DNA of 64,000 nt from Vibrio mangrovi (GTDB lineage: Bacteria > Pseudomonadota > Gammaproteobacteria > Enterobacterales > Vibrionaceae), in the NCBI RefSeq assembly GCF_024346955.1, contig NZ_AP024883.1, positions 2,542,001-2,606,000 on the forward strand. Reading direction: 5' to 3'. Under the pieces are notes generated by a model. That model saw only the letters and a list, made by a program, of their open reading frames with translations. It had not been told where the DNA came from and did no database searches. The position numbers were made by a program, and so were the translations under genes. Numbering within the stretch: the stretch's first letter is position 1; every line of letters starts with the position of its first letter. This document shows positions 36,636 through 46,715 of the stretch, in pieces.

Positions 36636-37001
36636 CTACTCAGATAACCATGCTTCAGCTGCATCACGCTGGTCCCGGTGAAATGCTTTGATTTCCATTC
36701 CCGGAAACAGATGACCTTCAAACTCACCGGCTTTTTGTAACCAGTTTTTATCGGTCAGCAGCGCGACCTTGCTGAACTGTCGCATAAAACGGAACAGTGT
36801 CGGGAAATGAGCAATCTTAATCGCAATGGCTTCAAATGATGGGATATGAAATTCCACAACGTCATACAACATCTGGCCCTTTTCGATCCCTTCAGCCTGG
36901 CTGATTAAAGTATCAATCGCCGTCCGCATATTGTCTGCGTCAATTTTACCGCTCAGTTCAAGATCCAGACGATTGATGCCATGTCGTGTCACTTTCAACA
37001 T
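36636..37001 (-). CDS. SpoIIAA-like (STAS/DUF3478) protein
   Basis: 121 residues from ATG 37001 (MLKVTRHGINRLDLELSGKI), with GGAGGA eight bases upstream. The STAS-type fold is suggested by alternating strands and helices (MLYDVVEFHIPSFEAIAIKI, KVALLTDKNWLQKAGEFEGH, FPGMEIKAFHRDQRDAAEAW). The family is predicted to bind lipophilic ligands or act as an anti-sigma-antagonist-like module, but no role is proven. It lies 116 bases downstream of rnz on the same strand and may be co-transcribed with it. Confidence 0.85.
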   Translation of the reverse strand: MLKVTRHGINRLDLELSGKIDADNMRTAIDTLISQAEGIEKGQMLYDVVEFHIPSFEAIAIKIAHFPTLFRFMRQFSKVALLTDKNWLQKAGEFEGHLFPGMEIKAFHRDQRDAAEAWLSE

Positions 37002-37117
37002 ATCAGTATCCTCCGGTTCAGCGATGTGCTCTCTATTGAGTATGGGCCGTACTGACAAACCTATCAAGCCTCCGGACACCATAATCATCGGATCATCCGA
37101 CTTTCGGATTAAACCGT

Positions 37118-38086
37118 TCAGTGATCAGCAGGAACAAGTGTCACAACCCCGGAATGATCCAGTCGGTAGCGCTCAAAATCCCTCACCACGGAAACATGGC
37201 CGGAGTAGACACTCTGAGCTTCCGAGAGAATGTCCGCAATCGATGGAGAGTGTGTGATATCGTCCTGATAGCGAGAACTGATATGGGTCAGTAATAAATT
37301 GGGAATATTGGCAGATTCGGCAAAACGGGCAACCTGAGCGGCATAACTGTGTCCGTAATGGGCTTTCAGTAAACCGATCTCTTCCGTATACGTTGCTTCA
37401 TGTACCAGTACATCACAATCTTTTCCGGCCTCGTCAAGCAGCTCAGGCGTGTCATTATCTCCGCAGATGATGGCTTTGAACTGGCGTTGATGTGAAGTCA
37501 CAAAGTCAGTGTAGCAAAATGAAGTTCCCTGATAGACGACATCGTGACCCGATTGTAACTGTCCCCAGAGTGGTCCTTTAGGAACTCCGGCCGCCAGAAG
37601 TTTTTCAACCTGTAACTTATGTTCAATATGCTGGCTGACAAACACATAAGCATAAGAAGGAACCCGATGGGACAACGAGACCGTCTGGACCGAAAACTCA
37701 CCGAAAGTATCACCGGCAAAATCTTCTACCGCGACAAATTTCAGCTCATAGGGCAGAAAAAACTGAGTATGCATAATGGCAGCTTCAATCCATGCCTGAA
37801 TTCCACGCGGAGCAACAATCGTGAGCGGCTCAGTCCGTCCTTTCATCCCGGCACTGGACAGCAAACCCGGCAGACCATAGCAATGATCACCATGCACATG
37901 AGTGATAAAAATACCACGTAAAGCATGTTCCGACAGACTGGTGTGCAACAGTTGGTGTTGTGTTCCTTCCCCACAGTCAATTAAGTACCAGCCTTTCCCC
38001 TGAGCTTCCAGTAGTGCAGTCGCCGTCACATTCCGTGCTTTGGTCGGTAACCCGGCCGAGGTTCCGAGAAATAAGATATCCATCAT
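37118..38086 (-). CDS. rnz: Ribonuclease Z (metallo-beta-lactamase tRNA 3' processing enzyme)
   Basis: 322 residues. Starts MMDILFLGTSAGLPTKARNV, the RNase Z signature. Zn-binding residues: THVHGDHCYGLPGLL (HxHxDH), His in LSHRVPSYAYVF, Asp in IICGDNDTP and His in LLLTHISSRYQD. The substrate-clamping exosite arm is present in the middle. It endonucleolytically matures tRNA 3' ends or acts as RNase BN. Two adjacent ATG codons exist at the start; the first is given. Confidence 0.92.
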   Translation of the reverse strand: MMDILFLGTSAGLPTKARNVTATALLEAQGKGWYLIDCGEGTQHQLLHTSLSEHALRGIFITHVHGDHCYGLPGLLSSAGMKGRTEPLTIVAPRGIQAWIEAAIMHTQFFLPYELKFVAVEDFAGDTFGEFSVQTVSLSHRVPSYAYVFVSQHIEHKLQVEKLLAAGVPKGPLWGQLQSGHDVVYQGTSFCYTDFVTSHQRQFKAIICGDNDTPELLDEAGKDCDVLVHEATYTEEIGLLKAHYGHSYAAQVARFAESANIPNLLLTHISSRYQDDITHSPSIADILSEAQSVYSGHVSVVRDFERYRLDHSGVVTLVPADH

Positions 38087-38205
38087 TTACCACTCACTTA
38101 CTTGCTTATCTTTGATTGTATCTCAAGATGCAGAGTCCACCCGGATATATGCCCGGATAAACGCTCACCATCTTCACAAAAAGTAGTTTAGGGATAGAAA
38201 AGAAA

Positions 38206-38231
38206 AATCCCCTGTCACCGGACAAGGGATT
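38206..38231 (-). terminator. Terminator of katG
   Basis: AATCCCCTGTC (38206-38216), ACCG loop, GACAAGGGATT (38221-38231), then a minus-strand TTTTCTTTTC run. Nearly the same stem occurs after purL. Confidence 0.9.
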
Positions 38232-38256
38232 CTATATGGCTTACACAAGATTCAAA

Positions 38257-40464
38257 TTACTTCAAATCAAAACGATCGGCCTGCATGACTTTGACCCATG
38301 CTTTCACAAAGTCACCGACAAATTTGTCTCCGGCATCACTTCCGGCATAGACTTCAGACAATGCACGTAACTGTGAGTTGGAGCCAAACACCAAATCAAC
38401 TCTGGAAGCAGTCCATTTGACAGCACCGCTCTGACGGTCACGTCCTTCAAACGTTTCGGCTGCTTCAGAAGTCGGTTTCCACTCGGTTTCCATATCCAGC
38501 AGGTTGATAAAGAAATCGTTGGTCAGTACACCCGGAGTTTTCGTCAGCACACCATGCTGTGATTGCTCAAAGTTGGCATTCAGTGCCCGCATACCACCAA
38601 TTAGTACAGTCATTTCCGGCGCGGTTAACGTCAGCAACTGAGCCCGGTCAAGCAATAACTCTTCTGCCGAAACCGTATAAGCACGCTTCATATAGTTACG
38701 GAAACCATCGGCAACCGGCTCCAGAACCGCAAATGATTCGGCATCGGTCTGCTCATCGGTCGCATCAGTCCGTCCCGCAGTAAATGGTACGGTAATCGCG
38801 TGACCGGCCTGACGGGCAGCCTGTTCGATAGCCGCCGAACCACTCAGCACAATCAAATCAGCCAGAGAGATTTTCTTATTCCCGGTTTGGGCTGCATTGA
38901 ACTTCTGCTGTATTGCTTCCAGTACACGTAATACTTTCTGTAACTGCTCAGGCTGGTTGACTTCCCAGTCTTTCTGCGGAGCCAGACGAATCCGGGCACC
39001 GTTAGCTCCACCACGGCTGTCCGATCCCCGGAAAGTTGCCGCTGAAGACCATGCGGTATAAACCAGCTCGGAAACCGTCAAACCTGAAGCAAGAATTTCA
39101 CTCTTCAGCGCAGCAACATCATGGTCATCGACCAAACCATGATCAACAGCCGGTAGCGGATCTTGCCAGATCAAATCTTCCTGAGGGACTTCAGGGCCGA
39201 GATAGCGTACTTTCGGTCCCATATCCCGGTGAGTCAGTTTAAACCATGCCCGGGCGAACGCATCGGCAAATTCATCCGGATTCTGATGGAAATGCTCGGA
39301 TATTTTCCGGTAAATCGGATCTTCACGCATCGCCATATCCGCATCAGTCATCATGATTCCGACTTTCACCGAACTATCTTCCGCATCCGGCGCTTTGTCT
39401 TTATCAGCTAAATCCACAGGCACCCATTGAGTCGCTCCTGCCGGACTCTTAACCAGTTTCCAGTCATAGCCGAACAACACATCAAAGTAGCTGTTATCCC
39501 ACTGTGTCGGTGTCGGCGTCCACGCACCTTCAAGACCACTGGTAATCGTATCGCGTCCTTTACCGCTGCCATATGAGCTGATCCAACCCAGTCCCATCTC
39601 TTCAAGAGCAGCAGCTTCCGGATCAGGGCCGACCAAAGCTGCATCACCGGCACCGTGGGTTTTACCGAAAGTATGCCCGCCAGCAGTCAGTGCAACTGTC
39701 TCATAGTCATCCATTGCCATCCGGGCGAAAGTTTCACGAATGTCACGCCCTGAAGCCAACGGATCAGACTGACCATTCGGTCCTTCCGGATTCACATAGA
39801 TCAATCCCATCTGCACCGCTGCCAGTGGATTTTCCAGATCCCGCTCTCCGGTATAGCGGTTTTCATTACCGAGCCACTCATCTTCCGCACCCCAGTAAAT
39901 ATCTTCTTCCGGTTCCCAGATATCTTTCCGGCCGCCGCCGAAACCAAAAGTCTGTAGCCCCATGGATTCCAGTGCCACATTACCGGCCAGAATAAACAAA
40001 TCGGCCCAGGAGAGACTATTGCCGTATTTCTGCTTCACCGGCCACAACAGGCGGCGGGCTTTATCAAGGTTGGCATTATCCGGCCAGCTGTTCAGTGGTG
40101 CAAATCGCTGTGTTCCTGTGGAGGCTCCGCCACGGCCATCACCGGTACGATAAGTCCCGGCGGAGTGCCATGCCATACGAATCATCAAAGGTCCGTAATG
40201 CCCGTAGTCTGCCGGCCACCACTCTTTTGAATCAGTCAGTACCGCTTCAATATCCTGCTTGACTGCTTTCAGATCCAGCGCGCTGAAAGCTGCGGCATAA
40301 TCAAAATCTTCCCCCAGCGGGTTCGACTTTTTATCATTCTGATGAAGAATTTTCAGGTTGAGCTGATTCGGCCACCAATCTACGTTCTTGGTTCCTTTCC
40401 CTCCGGTGCGGGTATGACTACCATGCATGACGGGACATTTTCCTGACATTTTATTCTGTTCCAT
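38257..40464 (-). CDS. katG: Catalase-peroxidase KatG
   Basis: 735 residues, bifunctional haem catalase/peroxidase. N-terminal domain: distal Arg-Trp-His in RMAWHSAGTYR and proximal His in LTAGGHTFGKTHGAG. The Tyr of the Met-Tyr-Trp adduct is in LIYVNPEGPNG. The C-terminal, non-haem duplicate domain is complete. Cytosolic, since no signal peptide is seen (MEQNKMSGKCPVMHG start). GGAG precedes the ATG. KatG is usually OxyR-controlled; I did not identify an OxyR site in the upstream interval. A single-gene unit. Confidence 0.97.
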   Translation of the reverse strand: MEQNKMSGKCPVMHGSHTRTGGKGTKNVDWWPNQLNLKILHQNDKKSNPLGEDFDYAAAFSALDLKAVKQDIEAVLTDSKEWWPADYGHYGPLMIRMAWHSAGTYRTGDGRGGASTGTQRFAPLNSWPDNANLDKARRLLWPVKQKYGNSLSWADLFILAGNVALESMGLQTFGFGGGRKDIWEPEEDIYWGAEDEWLGNENRYTGERDLENPLAAVQMGLIYVNPEGPNGQSDPLASGRDIRETFARMAMDDYETVALTAGGHTFGKTHGAGDAALVGPDPEAAALEEMGLGWISSYGSGKGRDTITSGLEGAWTPTPTQWDNSYFDVLFGYDWKLVKSPAGATQWVPVDLADKDKAPDAEDSSVKVGIMMTDADMAMREDPIYRKISEHFHQNPDEFADAFARAWFKLTHRDMGPKVRYLGPEVPQEDLIWQDPLPAVDHGLVDDHDVAALKSEILASGLTVSELVYTAWSSAATFRGSDSRGGANGARIRLAPQKDWEVNQPEQLQKVLRVLEAIQQKFNAAQTGNKKISLADLIVLSGSAAIEQAARQAGHAITVPFTAGRTDATDEQTDAESFAVLEPVADGFRNYMKRAYTVSAEELLLDRAQLLTLTAPEMTVLIGGMRALNANFEQSQHGVLTKTPGVLTNDFFINLLDMETEWKPTSEAAETFEGRDRQSGAVKWTASRVDLVFGSNSQLRALSEVYAGSDAGDKFVGDFVKAWVKVMQADRFDLK

Positions 40465-40603
40465 TGTCTGTCTCCTGCTTCACAGCATTATGCTTCATTT
40501 ACTTCTCAATCATGGGGAAATGGGACGCTTTCGTCATTAACAAACCTATAAGTTATTAAATCATCCGAAACGTTCCACTGGAAATGTCTAATATTGTTTA
40601 AAA

Positions 40604-40783
40604 TTAAAAGAAGAAAACATTCCAGAATGAATAAGACTGAGTTCCTTCACTGGCAAGAGACTCAATCAACTGGTACTGATGACATAAAAAGGAGTGACAG
40701 CTTTCAGCTTCATAGCCGGAACTCACTTCAACCGAAACCTTATTTTCGACACTGGTTATCTTTTCACGCAACGGCTCAGACAT
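40604..40783 (-). CDS. Small protein of unknown function, 59 residues
   Basis: Open from ATG 40783 to TAA at 40604. The product begins MSEPLREKITSVENKVSVEV and ends WNVFFF, a run of aromatic residues. It has two Cys in a CHSFLCHQY pattern, a spacing that could bind metal or form a disulfide, and no membrane segment. GAAGGGG six bases before the ATG is a strong ribosome site, and a TATACT -10 box (minus strand, 40828-40823) lies at a suitable distance upstream, which supports expression. I do not recognise the family. Confidence 0.5.
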   Translation of the reverse strand: MSEPLREKITSVENKVSVEVSSGYEAESCHSFLCHQYQLIESLASEGTQSYSFWNVFFF

Positions 40784-40822
40784 AAGAAACCCCTTCTTTT
40801 ACAATCATCTTAACTGAGTTTC

Positions 40823-40828
40823 AGTATA
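40823..40828 (-). promoter_or_regulatory. -10 element for the 59-residue gene
   Basis: TATACT on the minus strand, with a start predicted near 40816 and a 5' UTR of about 33 bases. The -35 region (TATCAC or TTATCA) is weak. The rest of 40829-40964 shows nothing further. Confidence 0.45.
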
Positions 40829-40970
40829 AAAATAGACCAGTGAAAGTGATAATGGTTTCGACCTATTCATTCTATAGGGGAAATCTATTCTGCGGCCAGA
40901 GATATGAAATCTCTCAAATGAAGTGGAAATATGAGCGAATTGGTATGATATTGCAGAGAACAGATAAAAA

Positions 40971-40999
40971 AATAAGCGGTTCACAATGAACCGCTTATT
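40971..40999 (-). terminator. Terminator of ald
   Basis: AATAAGCGGTTCA (40971-40983), CAA loop, TGAACCGCTTATT (40987-40999), followed on the minus strand by TTTTTTATC. Strong, 36 bases after the ald stop codon. Confidence 0.92.
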
Positions 41000-41035
41000 C
41001 TCATCTCATCAGCAGAACAGCTGATTCAGTAACGA

Positions 41036-42154
41036 TTAACCCGCCAGAGCGGCTCTCGCGTCAACGTAATCCAGTCCGTGGCTCTCGGCAACAAAGCGGT
41101 TGGTGAGCTGACCATGGAAAACATTCAGTCCATTCAGCAGATGCTCATCTGTAAGCAGTGCTTCACGGTAACCTTTCTCTGCAAGAGCAACGATGTATGG
41201 CAGCGTCGCATTATTCAGAGCAACTGTCGATGTACGGGCAACACCACCCGGCATATTCGCCACACAGTAGTGAACAACTTCATCCACAATATAAGTTGGT
41301 TCCTGATGCGTTGTCGCTTTAGAGGTTTCGGCACATCCACCCTGATCGATAGCAACGTCGACAATCACCGCTCCGGGTTTCATGTTTTTCACCATTTCAG
41401 CAGTAATCAGTTTTGGTGCTTCTGCGCCAGGCAGCAGCACAGAACCAATAACAGCATCAGCAGAAAGTACATGCTTCTCAATTGAATCAGCTGTCGAGTA
41501 AACCGTGGTGATTTTGCCCTGATAGATCGCATCGACTTCACGCAGAGCATCAATGTTTTTATCAATAATCACAACTTCAGCACCCAGTCCTGCAGCCATC
41601 TGAGCTGCATTCCGGCCGACAACACCAGCACCGATAATGGTAACTTTAGCTGGTTCTACGCCCGGAACACCACCCAGTAGCAATCCGCGACCTGCGTGAG
41701 CTTTTTCCAGCGAGGTCATGGCTGCCTGAATAGACATACGGCCTGCTACTTCTGACATCGGTGCTAACAAAGGAAGCGTCCGGTTAGCACTGGTAACGGT
41801 TTCGTAGGCAATACATACTGCTTTGCTCTTGATCAGATCTTCGGTCTGAGGAGCATCCGGAGCCAGGTGAAGATAAGTAAACAGAATCTGGTCTTCCCGC
41901 AGCATTGCCCGCTCACTCGCCTGAGGCTCTTTTACTTTAACAATCATTTCGCTCTCGGCGAAAACCGTCGCTGCATTCGGACTGATATTTGCTCCGGCAT
42001 CAATATAATCCTGATCAGAAAATCCGATACCGGCACCGGCTAATGTTTCAACTAAAACACGATGGCCTCTTTTCGTCAGCTCTTTAACACTGGCTGGCGT
42101 CATTCCAACACGGTACTCATGGTTCTTAATTTCTTTTGGTACACCAATAAACAT
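41036..42154 (-). CDS. ald: Alanine dehydrogenase
   Basis: 372 residues from ATG 42154 (MFIGVPKEIKNHEYRVGMTP), preceded by GAGGA; a start 21 bases upstream is not family-like. NAD-dependent reversible oxidative deamination of L-alanine to pyruvate and ammonia. The NAD-binding motif is VTIIGAGVVGRNAAQMAAGL, with active-site regions YLHLAPD and VDVAIDQGG also intact. Single gene with its own terminator. The upstream gap holds a CRP-like palindrome. Confidence 0.95.
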   Translation of the reverse strand: MFIGVPKEIKNHEYRVGMTPASVKELTKRGHRVLVETLAGAGIGFSDQDYIDAGANISPNAATVFAESEMIVKVKEPQASERAMLREDQILFTYLHLAPDAPQTEDLIKSKAVCIAYETVTSANRTLPLLAPMSEVAGRMSIQAAMTSLEKAHAGRGLLLGGVPGVEPAKVTIIGAGVVGRNAAQMAAGLGAEVVIIDKNIDALREVDAIYQGKITTVYSTADSIEKHVLSADAVIGSVLLPGAEAPKLITAEMVKNMKPGAVIVDVAIDQGGCAETSKATTHQEPTYIVDEVVHYCVANMPGGVARTSTVALNNATLPYIVALAEKGYREALLTDEHLLNGLNVFHGQLTNRFVAESHGLDYVDARAALAG

Positions 42155-42250
42155 ATCGCTATCCTCTGCAAACAACAGTGTGTGGTAAGAACCCGCAAAC
42201 GATACAGTGAATTAAACTGACAGATCAACAAAAATAAAGCAGTGAAAACC

Positions 42251-42266
42251 AGTGATTAACATCACA
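42251..42266. promoter_or_regulatory. CRP-like site upstream of ald
   Basis: AGTGA-TTAACA-TCACA differs from the CRP consensus TGTGA-N6-TCACA at one position and lies about 100 bases before the ald start. The remaining 340 bases up to the purL terminator are AT-rich and I see no ORF or RNA there. Confidence 0.5.
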
Positions 42267-42606
42267 AGCAGATGAATAAACCAACTTCAAGCCATAAACA
42301 CAAATTATTATTTCAAATTGTTTTAGTTGTATGGCTGATATGGTCAGATAACATGCAAAAAAAAGTGAGGGCAATTTTCACAATCAACCGGTTGATGATT
42401 TAAGGACACATCGCCGATACCGTCTGATCTCTCATAATTTTGTGGTATTTCATCATATATAAACTGTACTTTGTGACAGAAAACACACTGTTACTTCTTG
42501 GAATAACTGGACTTATGCCAGTCATCCTGGTCATCTGAATGTTTGACCATCAGTCAAATACGACGGCATGTGCGTGAAGATATTGATAGAACCATGAGGA
42601 CAAAAA

Positions 42607-42632
42607 AATCCCCTGTCTGGTGACAGGGGATT
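42607..42632 (-). terminator. Terminator of purL
   Basis: AATCCCCTGTC (42607-42617), TGGT loop, GACAGGGGATT (42622-42632), then minus-strand TTTTTTTG. A perfect 11-bp stem. Confidence 0.93.
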
Positions 42633-42675
42633 GATATAAACACGTCTTAAAACGTTCTCTGCACTCAGCTAGCTG

Positions 42676-45600
42676 TTAGCCAAGGTTCTTCCGTGCATTC
42701 TGGAACATCCGCATCCAGGCGCCGTTTTCACCCCACGAATCAGGATGCCATGAGTTCACAACAGTCCGGAATACCCGCTCCGGGTGTGGCATCATAATCG
42801 TGACACGTCCGTCAGTGGTTGTCAGACCGGTAATTGCATTTGGTGAACCATTCGGGTTGTTTGGATACTGTTGCGTTGGCTGCCCCAGATTATCCACATA
42901 ACGAATCGCAACCGTTCCGGATTTCTCAAGCGCTTCCAGATGAGCTGCATCACGAACTTCAACCCGCCCTTCACCATGAGAAACGGCAATCGGCATGCGT
43001 GAACCAGCCATGCCATTAAAGAAGACCGAATCCGACGGCTGAACTTCAACCAGACTGAAACGGGCTTCGAAACGCTCCGATTCGTTCCGGACAAAACGCG
43101 GCCACAAATCTGCACCCGGGATCAGCTCTCTCAGGTTAGACAACATCTGACATCCGTTACAAACCCCGAGAGCAAAAGTATCCTGACGATTGAAGAAACC
43201 TGCAAACATATCTCTTGCCTGAGCATTAAACAGAATTGATTTTGCCCAACCTTCTCCGGCACCCAGAACATCTCCGTAAGAGAAACCGCCACAGGCAACC
43301 AGACCCTGATACTGATCTAATGCAACATTGCCGGACAGAATATCGCTCATGTGAATATCGATAGACTCAAAACCAGCGCGGTCAAAGGCAGCAGCCATCT
43401 CAACATGAGAGTTCACGCCCTGCTCACGCAGAACCGCCATTTTAGGTCTGACACCAGTACTGATAAACGGCGCTGCAACATCTTCATGAATATCATAGCT
43501 CAGACTAACATTCAGCCCCGGATCAGCATCGTTCTTCTTCGCTTCAAACTCTTGCTGAGCACACGCAGGGTTATCACGCAGTGCCTGCATCTGATAGGTT
43601 GTTTCTGCCCAGATTGTCCGTAATTCTGTCCGGGAACGCGCCAGCAATATTTCTTCATTATGAGTCACAACAAAGCGATCGGAAGCTTCTACAGAACCAA
43701 TCACATGAGAACAAGCTTGCAGACCTTGCCCAGCAAGAGTTTCAAGTACAGCATCCACATCCTGCTCGCGAACCTGAACCACTGCACCCAGTTCTTCGTT
43801 GAAAAGTGCGGCCAACGAATCACTGCCCAAAGCGGCAATATCAACATTCACACCACAGTGGCCGGCAAAAGCCATTTCAGCCAGTGTGACAAACAGACCA
43901 CCGTCTCCTTTATCATGGTAAGCCAACAATTTGTTGGTACGAACCAATGTCTGAATCGCTTCAAAAAAGCCTTTCAGTTGCGCAGCGTCATCGACATCAG
44001 CCGGTTGATCACCCAACTGTTTGTAGACCTGAGCCAGTGCGGTTGCACCAAGACGGTTCTTTCCATTCCCCAAATCAATCGCAATCAGACGAGTGTCGCC
44101 CAAGTCCGTGCGCAATTGCGGCGTCACAGTCTTGCGAACATCATCAACCCGGGCAAATGCGGTAATAATCAGCGACAACGGAGAAGTCACTTCTTTCTGC
44201 TCACCGTTTTCCTCATTCCACTTGGTTTTCATCGACATTGAGTCTTTACCAACCGGAATTGTCAGCCCCAGCGCAGGACACAACTCTTCACCGACCGCTT
44301 TAACCGCTTCATACAACCCGGCATCTTCGCCCGGGTGACCTGCCGGAGACATCCAGTTGGCTGACAGTTTAATGTGTTTCAGGTCTCCGATATCTGTTGC
44401 TGCAATATTAGTCAGAGACTCAGCAACAGCCAGACGGGCTGATGCTGCAAAATCAAGCAGAGCCACCGGAGTACGCTCGCCCATCGACATCGCTTCACCA
44501 CAATAGGTGTCGAAACTAGCCGTAGTCACGGCACAGTTAGCAACAGGAATCTGCCATGGACCAACCATCTGGTCGCGGGCAACCATACCGGTTACGGAGC
44601 GATCCCCGATGGTAATCAGGAAGGTTTTTTCAGCTACGGCTGGCAAACGAAGCACCCGATCAACAGCTTCGTTTAACTCAATACCACTGCGATCCAGTGC
44701 CGGACTCTGTGCTTTCAGTGTCGTGGCTTCACGATGCATCTTCGGCGGTTTACCCAACAGAATGTCCATCGGCATATCGATTGGGGTATTGTCGAAATGG
44801 GAATCTTCCAACGTCAGATGACGTTCTTCGGTTGCCACACCGACAACAGCATAAGGGGCTCGTTCACGGCGGCAAATCGCATCAAAAGCTTCCATATGCT
44901 CAGGCGCGACAGCCAGAACATAACGCTCCTGAGATTCATTACACCAGATCTCCAGCGGACTCATTCCCGGTTCATCGTTCGGAACATCCCGCAGCTGGAA
45001 TTTACCGCCACGTTCACCATCGTTAACCAGTTCAGGCAGAGCATTCGAAATACCACCGGCACCGACATCATGGATAAACGCAATCGGGTTGTCTTCTCCC
45101 AGTTGCCAGCAACGGTCAATCACTTCCTGACAACGGCGTTCCATTTCAGGGTTTTCACGCTGTACAGATGCAAAATCCAGATCTTCGGCAGACTGACCGG
45201 AGGCCATAGAAGAAGCAGCGCCGCCGCCCAGGCCGATATTCATTGCCGGACCACCCAGAACAATCAGGCTCGCACCTACCGGAATTTCTTTCTTCTGAAT
45301 GTGCTCTTCGCGAATATTCCCCATCCCGCCGGCAATCATAATCGGTTTATGATAACCACGGATTTCTTCACCGGCATGAGAAGTCACTTTCTCTTCGTAG
45401 GTACGGAAATACCCCAACAGATTCGGACGACCAAATTCGTTGTTAAATGCAGCACCACCCAGAGGCCCTTCAATCATAATATCCAGCGCATTCACAATAC
45501 GTCCCGGCTTACCGAAGTCGGTTTCCCAGGGTTGCTCGAAATGAGGAATACGCAGGTTAGAAACCGTGAATCCAACCAGACCTGCTTTTGGCTTACCGCC

Positions 45601-46572
45601 AATCCCGGTAGCGCCTTCATCACGAATTTCACCGCCACTACCAGTTGAAGCGCCCGGCCATGGAGAAATCGCAGTCGGGTGGTTGTGGGTTTCCACCTTC
45701 ATCAGGATATGTGCATTCTCGGTGTGATAGTTGTACTGGCGCGTTTTCGGATCCGGGAAGAAGCGGCCGACTGGAGAACCGGTCATAACTGCGGCATTGT
45801 CTTTATAGGCCGACAAAACATAATCCGGTGTAGTTTCATAGGTGTTCTTGATCATCTTAAACAGGGATTTTTCCTGTTGAACACCATCAATTGTCCAGTC
45901 AGCGTTGAAAATCTTGTGACGACAGTGCTCAGAGTTCGCCTGTGCAAACATCATCAGCTCAATATCGTTCGGATTACGGCCTAGTCGGGTGAAATTCTCA
46001 ACCAGATAATCAATCTCATCTTCGGCCAGAGCCAGCCCCAGAGATACATTTGCCTCTTCCAGTGCTTTACGGCCACCGGCAAGTACATCAACGGCAGTCA
46101 TCGGTGCCGGAGTTGCACTCTGAAACAGTTGAGCGACTGATTCAACATCAGCAAAGACACTTTCCATCATCCGGTCATGGAGTAATCCCTGCAATACCGC
46201 GTGCTGAGCATCCGTCAGTGCCACAGAAGATTCAATATAGTAGGCAGTTCCCCGCTCAAGGCGTTTCACTTTTTCCAGACCGCAATTGTGTGCGATATCG
46301 GTCGATTTCGATGACCATGGTGAAATGGTTCCCGGACGCGGAGTAACCAGCAACAACAAACCTTCCGGCTGATGCTCTTCAATTGTCGGGCCATAGGTCA
46401 GCAGTTTTTCTAGCTTCTCGACTTCCTGATGATCCAAATCGGCGGTCAGGTCAGCAAAGTGCATAAATTCTGCGTAAATGCCGGTCACTGGTAAACTTTG
46501 CTCACGGCATCGTTCAAGGAGTTTGTTCACCCGAAATTCAGAAAGCGCTGGGGAGCCACGGAAAATTCTCAT
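42676..46572 (-). CDS. purL: Phosphoribosylformylglycinamidine synthase PurL
   Basis: 1298 residues, the large single-chain proteobacterial form. It converts FGAR to FGAM with glutamine and ATP in purine synthesis. Order: N-terminal PurS-like domain, linker, two AIR-synthase-type halves (KVETHNHPTAISPWPGASTG, GKPKAGLVGF, VNDGERGGKFQLRD), and a C-terminal class I glutaminase with Cys in LGVCNGCQMLSNL and His-Glu in MMPHPERVFR. The divergent region to mltF carries a PurR operator, as expected for a pur gene. Confidence 0.97.
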   Translation of the reverse strand: MRIFRGSPALSEFRVNKLLERCREQSLPVTGIYAEFMHFADLTADLDHQEVEKLEKLLTYGPTIEEHQPEGLLLLVTPRPGTISPWSSKSTDIAHNCGLEKVKRLERGTAYYIESSVALTDAQHAVLQGLLHDRMMESVFADVESVAQLFQSATPAPMTAVDVLAGGRKALEEANVSLGLALAEDEIDYLVENFTRLGRNPNDIELMMFAQANSEHCRHKIFNADWTIDGVQQEKSLFKMIKNTYETTPDYVLSAYKDNAAVMTGSPVGRFFPDPKTRQYNYHTENAHILMKVETHNHPTAISPWPGASTGSGGEIRDEGATGIGGKPKAGLVGFTVSNLRIPHFEQPWETDFGKPGRIVNALDIMIEGPLGGAAFNNEFGRPNLLGYFRTYEEKVTSHAGEEIRGYHKPIMIAGGMGNIREEHIQKKEIPVGASLIVLGGPAMNIGLGGGAASSMASGQSAEDLDFASVQRENPEMERRCQEVIDRCWQLGEDNPIAFIHDVGAGGISNALPELVNDGERGGKFQLRDVPNDEPGMSPLEIWCNESQERYVLAVAPEHMEAFDAICRRERAPYAVVGVATEERHLTLEDSHFDNTPIDMPMDILLGKPPKMHREATTLKAQSPALDRSGIELNEAVDRVLRLPAVAEKTFLITIGDRSVTGMVARDQMVGPWQIPVANCAVTTASFDTYCGEAMSMGERTPVALLDFAASARLAVAESLTNIAATDIGDLKHIKLSANWMSPAGHPGEDAGLYEAVKAVGEELCPALGLTIPVGKDSMSMKTKWNEENGEQKEVTSPLSLIITAFARVDDVRKTVTPQLRTDLGDTRLIAIDLGNGKNRLGATALAQVYKQLGDQPADVDDAAQLKGFFEAIQTLVRTNKLLAYHDKGDGGLFVTLAEMAFAGHCGVNVDIAALGSDSLAALFNEELGAVVQVREQDVDAVLETLAGQGLQACSHVIGSVEASDRFVVTHNEEILLARSRTELRTIWAETTYQMQALRDNPACAQQEFEAKKNDADPGLNVSLSYDIHEDVAAPFISTGVRPKMAVLREQGVNSHVEMAAAFDRAGFESIDIHMSDILSGNVALDQYQGLVACGGFSYGDVLGAGEGWAKSILFNAQARDMFAGFFNRQDTFALGVCNGCQMLSNLRELIPGADLWPRFVRNESERFEARFSLVEVQPSDSVFFNGMAGSRMPIAVSHGEGRVEVRDAAHLEALEKSGTVAIRYVDNLGQPTQQYPNNPNGSPNAITGLTTTDGRVTIMMPHPERVFRTVVNSWHPDSWGENGAWMRMFQNARKNLG

Positions 46573-46715
46573 GTGCTTAGGTCTCTGTTGCTGTTAATTA
46601 AGGTAATATTGGAATAAATTCAAACAATTAAACTAAAACCGCTTTAATTTATACCAATTTTACCTCTGTTGTGCGGGCGCATTATAAATGAATTATTTTT
46701 GTGATGTAACACCAA

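Noticed and set aside
40594..40785. 63-codon + strand frame between katG and ald
   Set aside because: No ribosome site; the opposite strand carries a frame with ribosome site and -10 box over the same bases.
44734..45648. 304-codon + strand frame inside purL
   Set aside because: It is the antisense of a fully conserved PurL coding region and has no family resemblance; long antisense frames are common opposite GC-biased codons.
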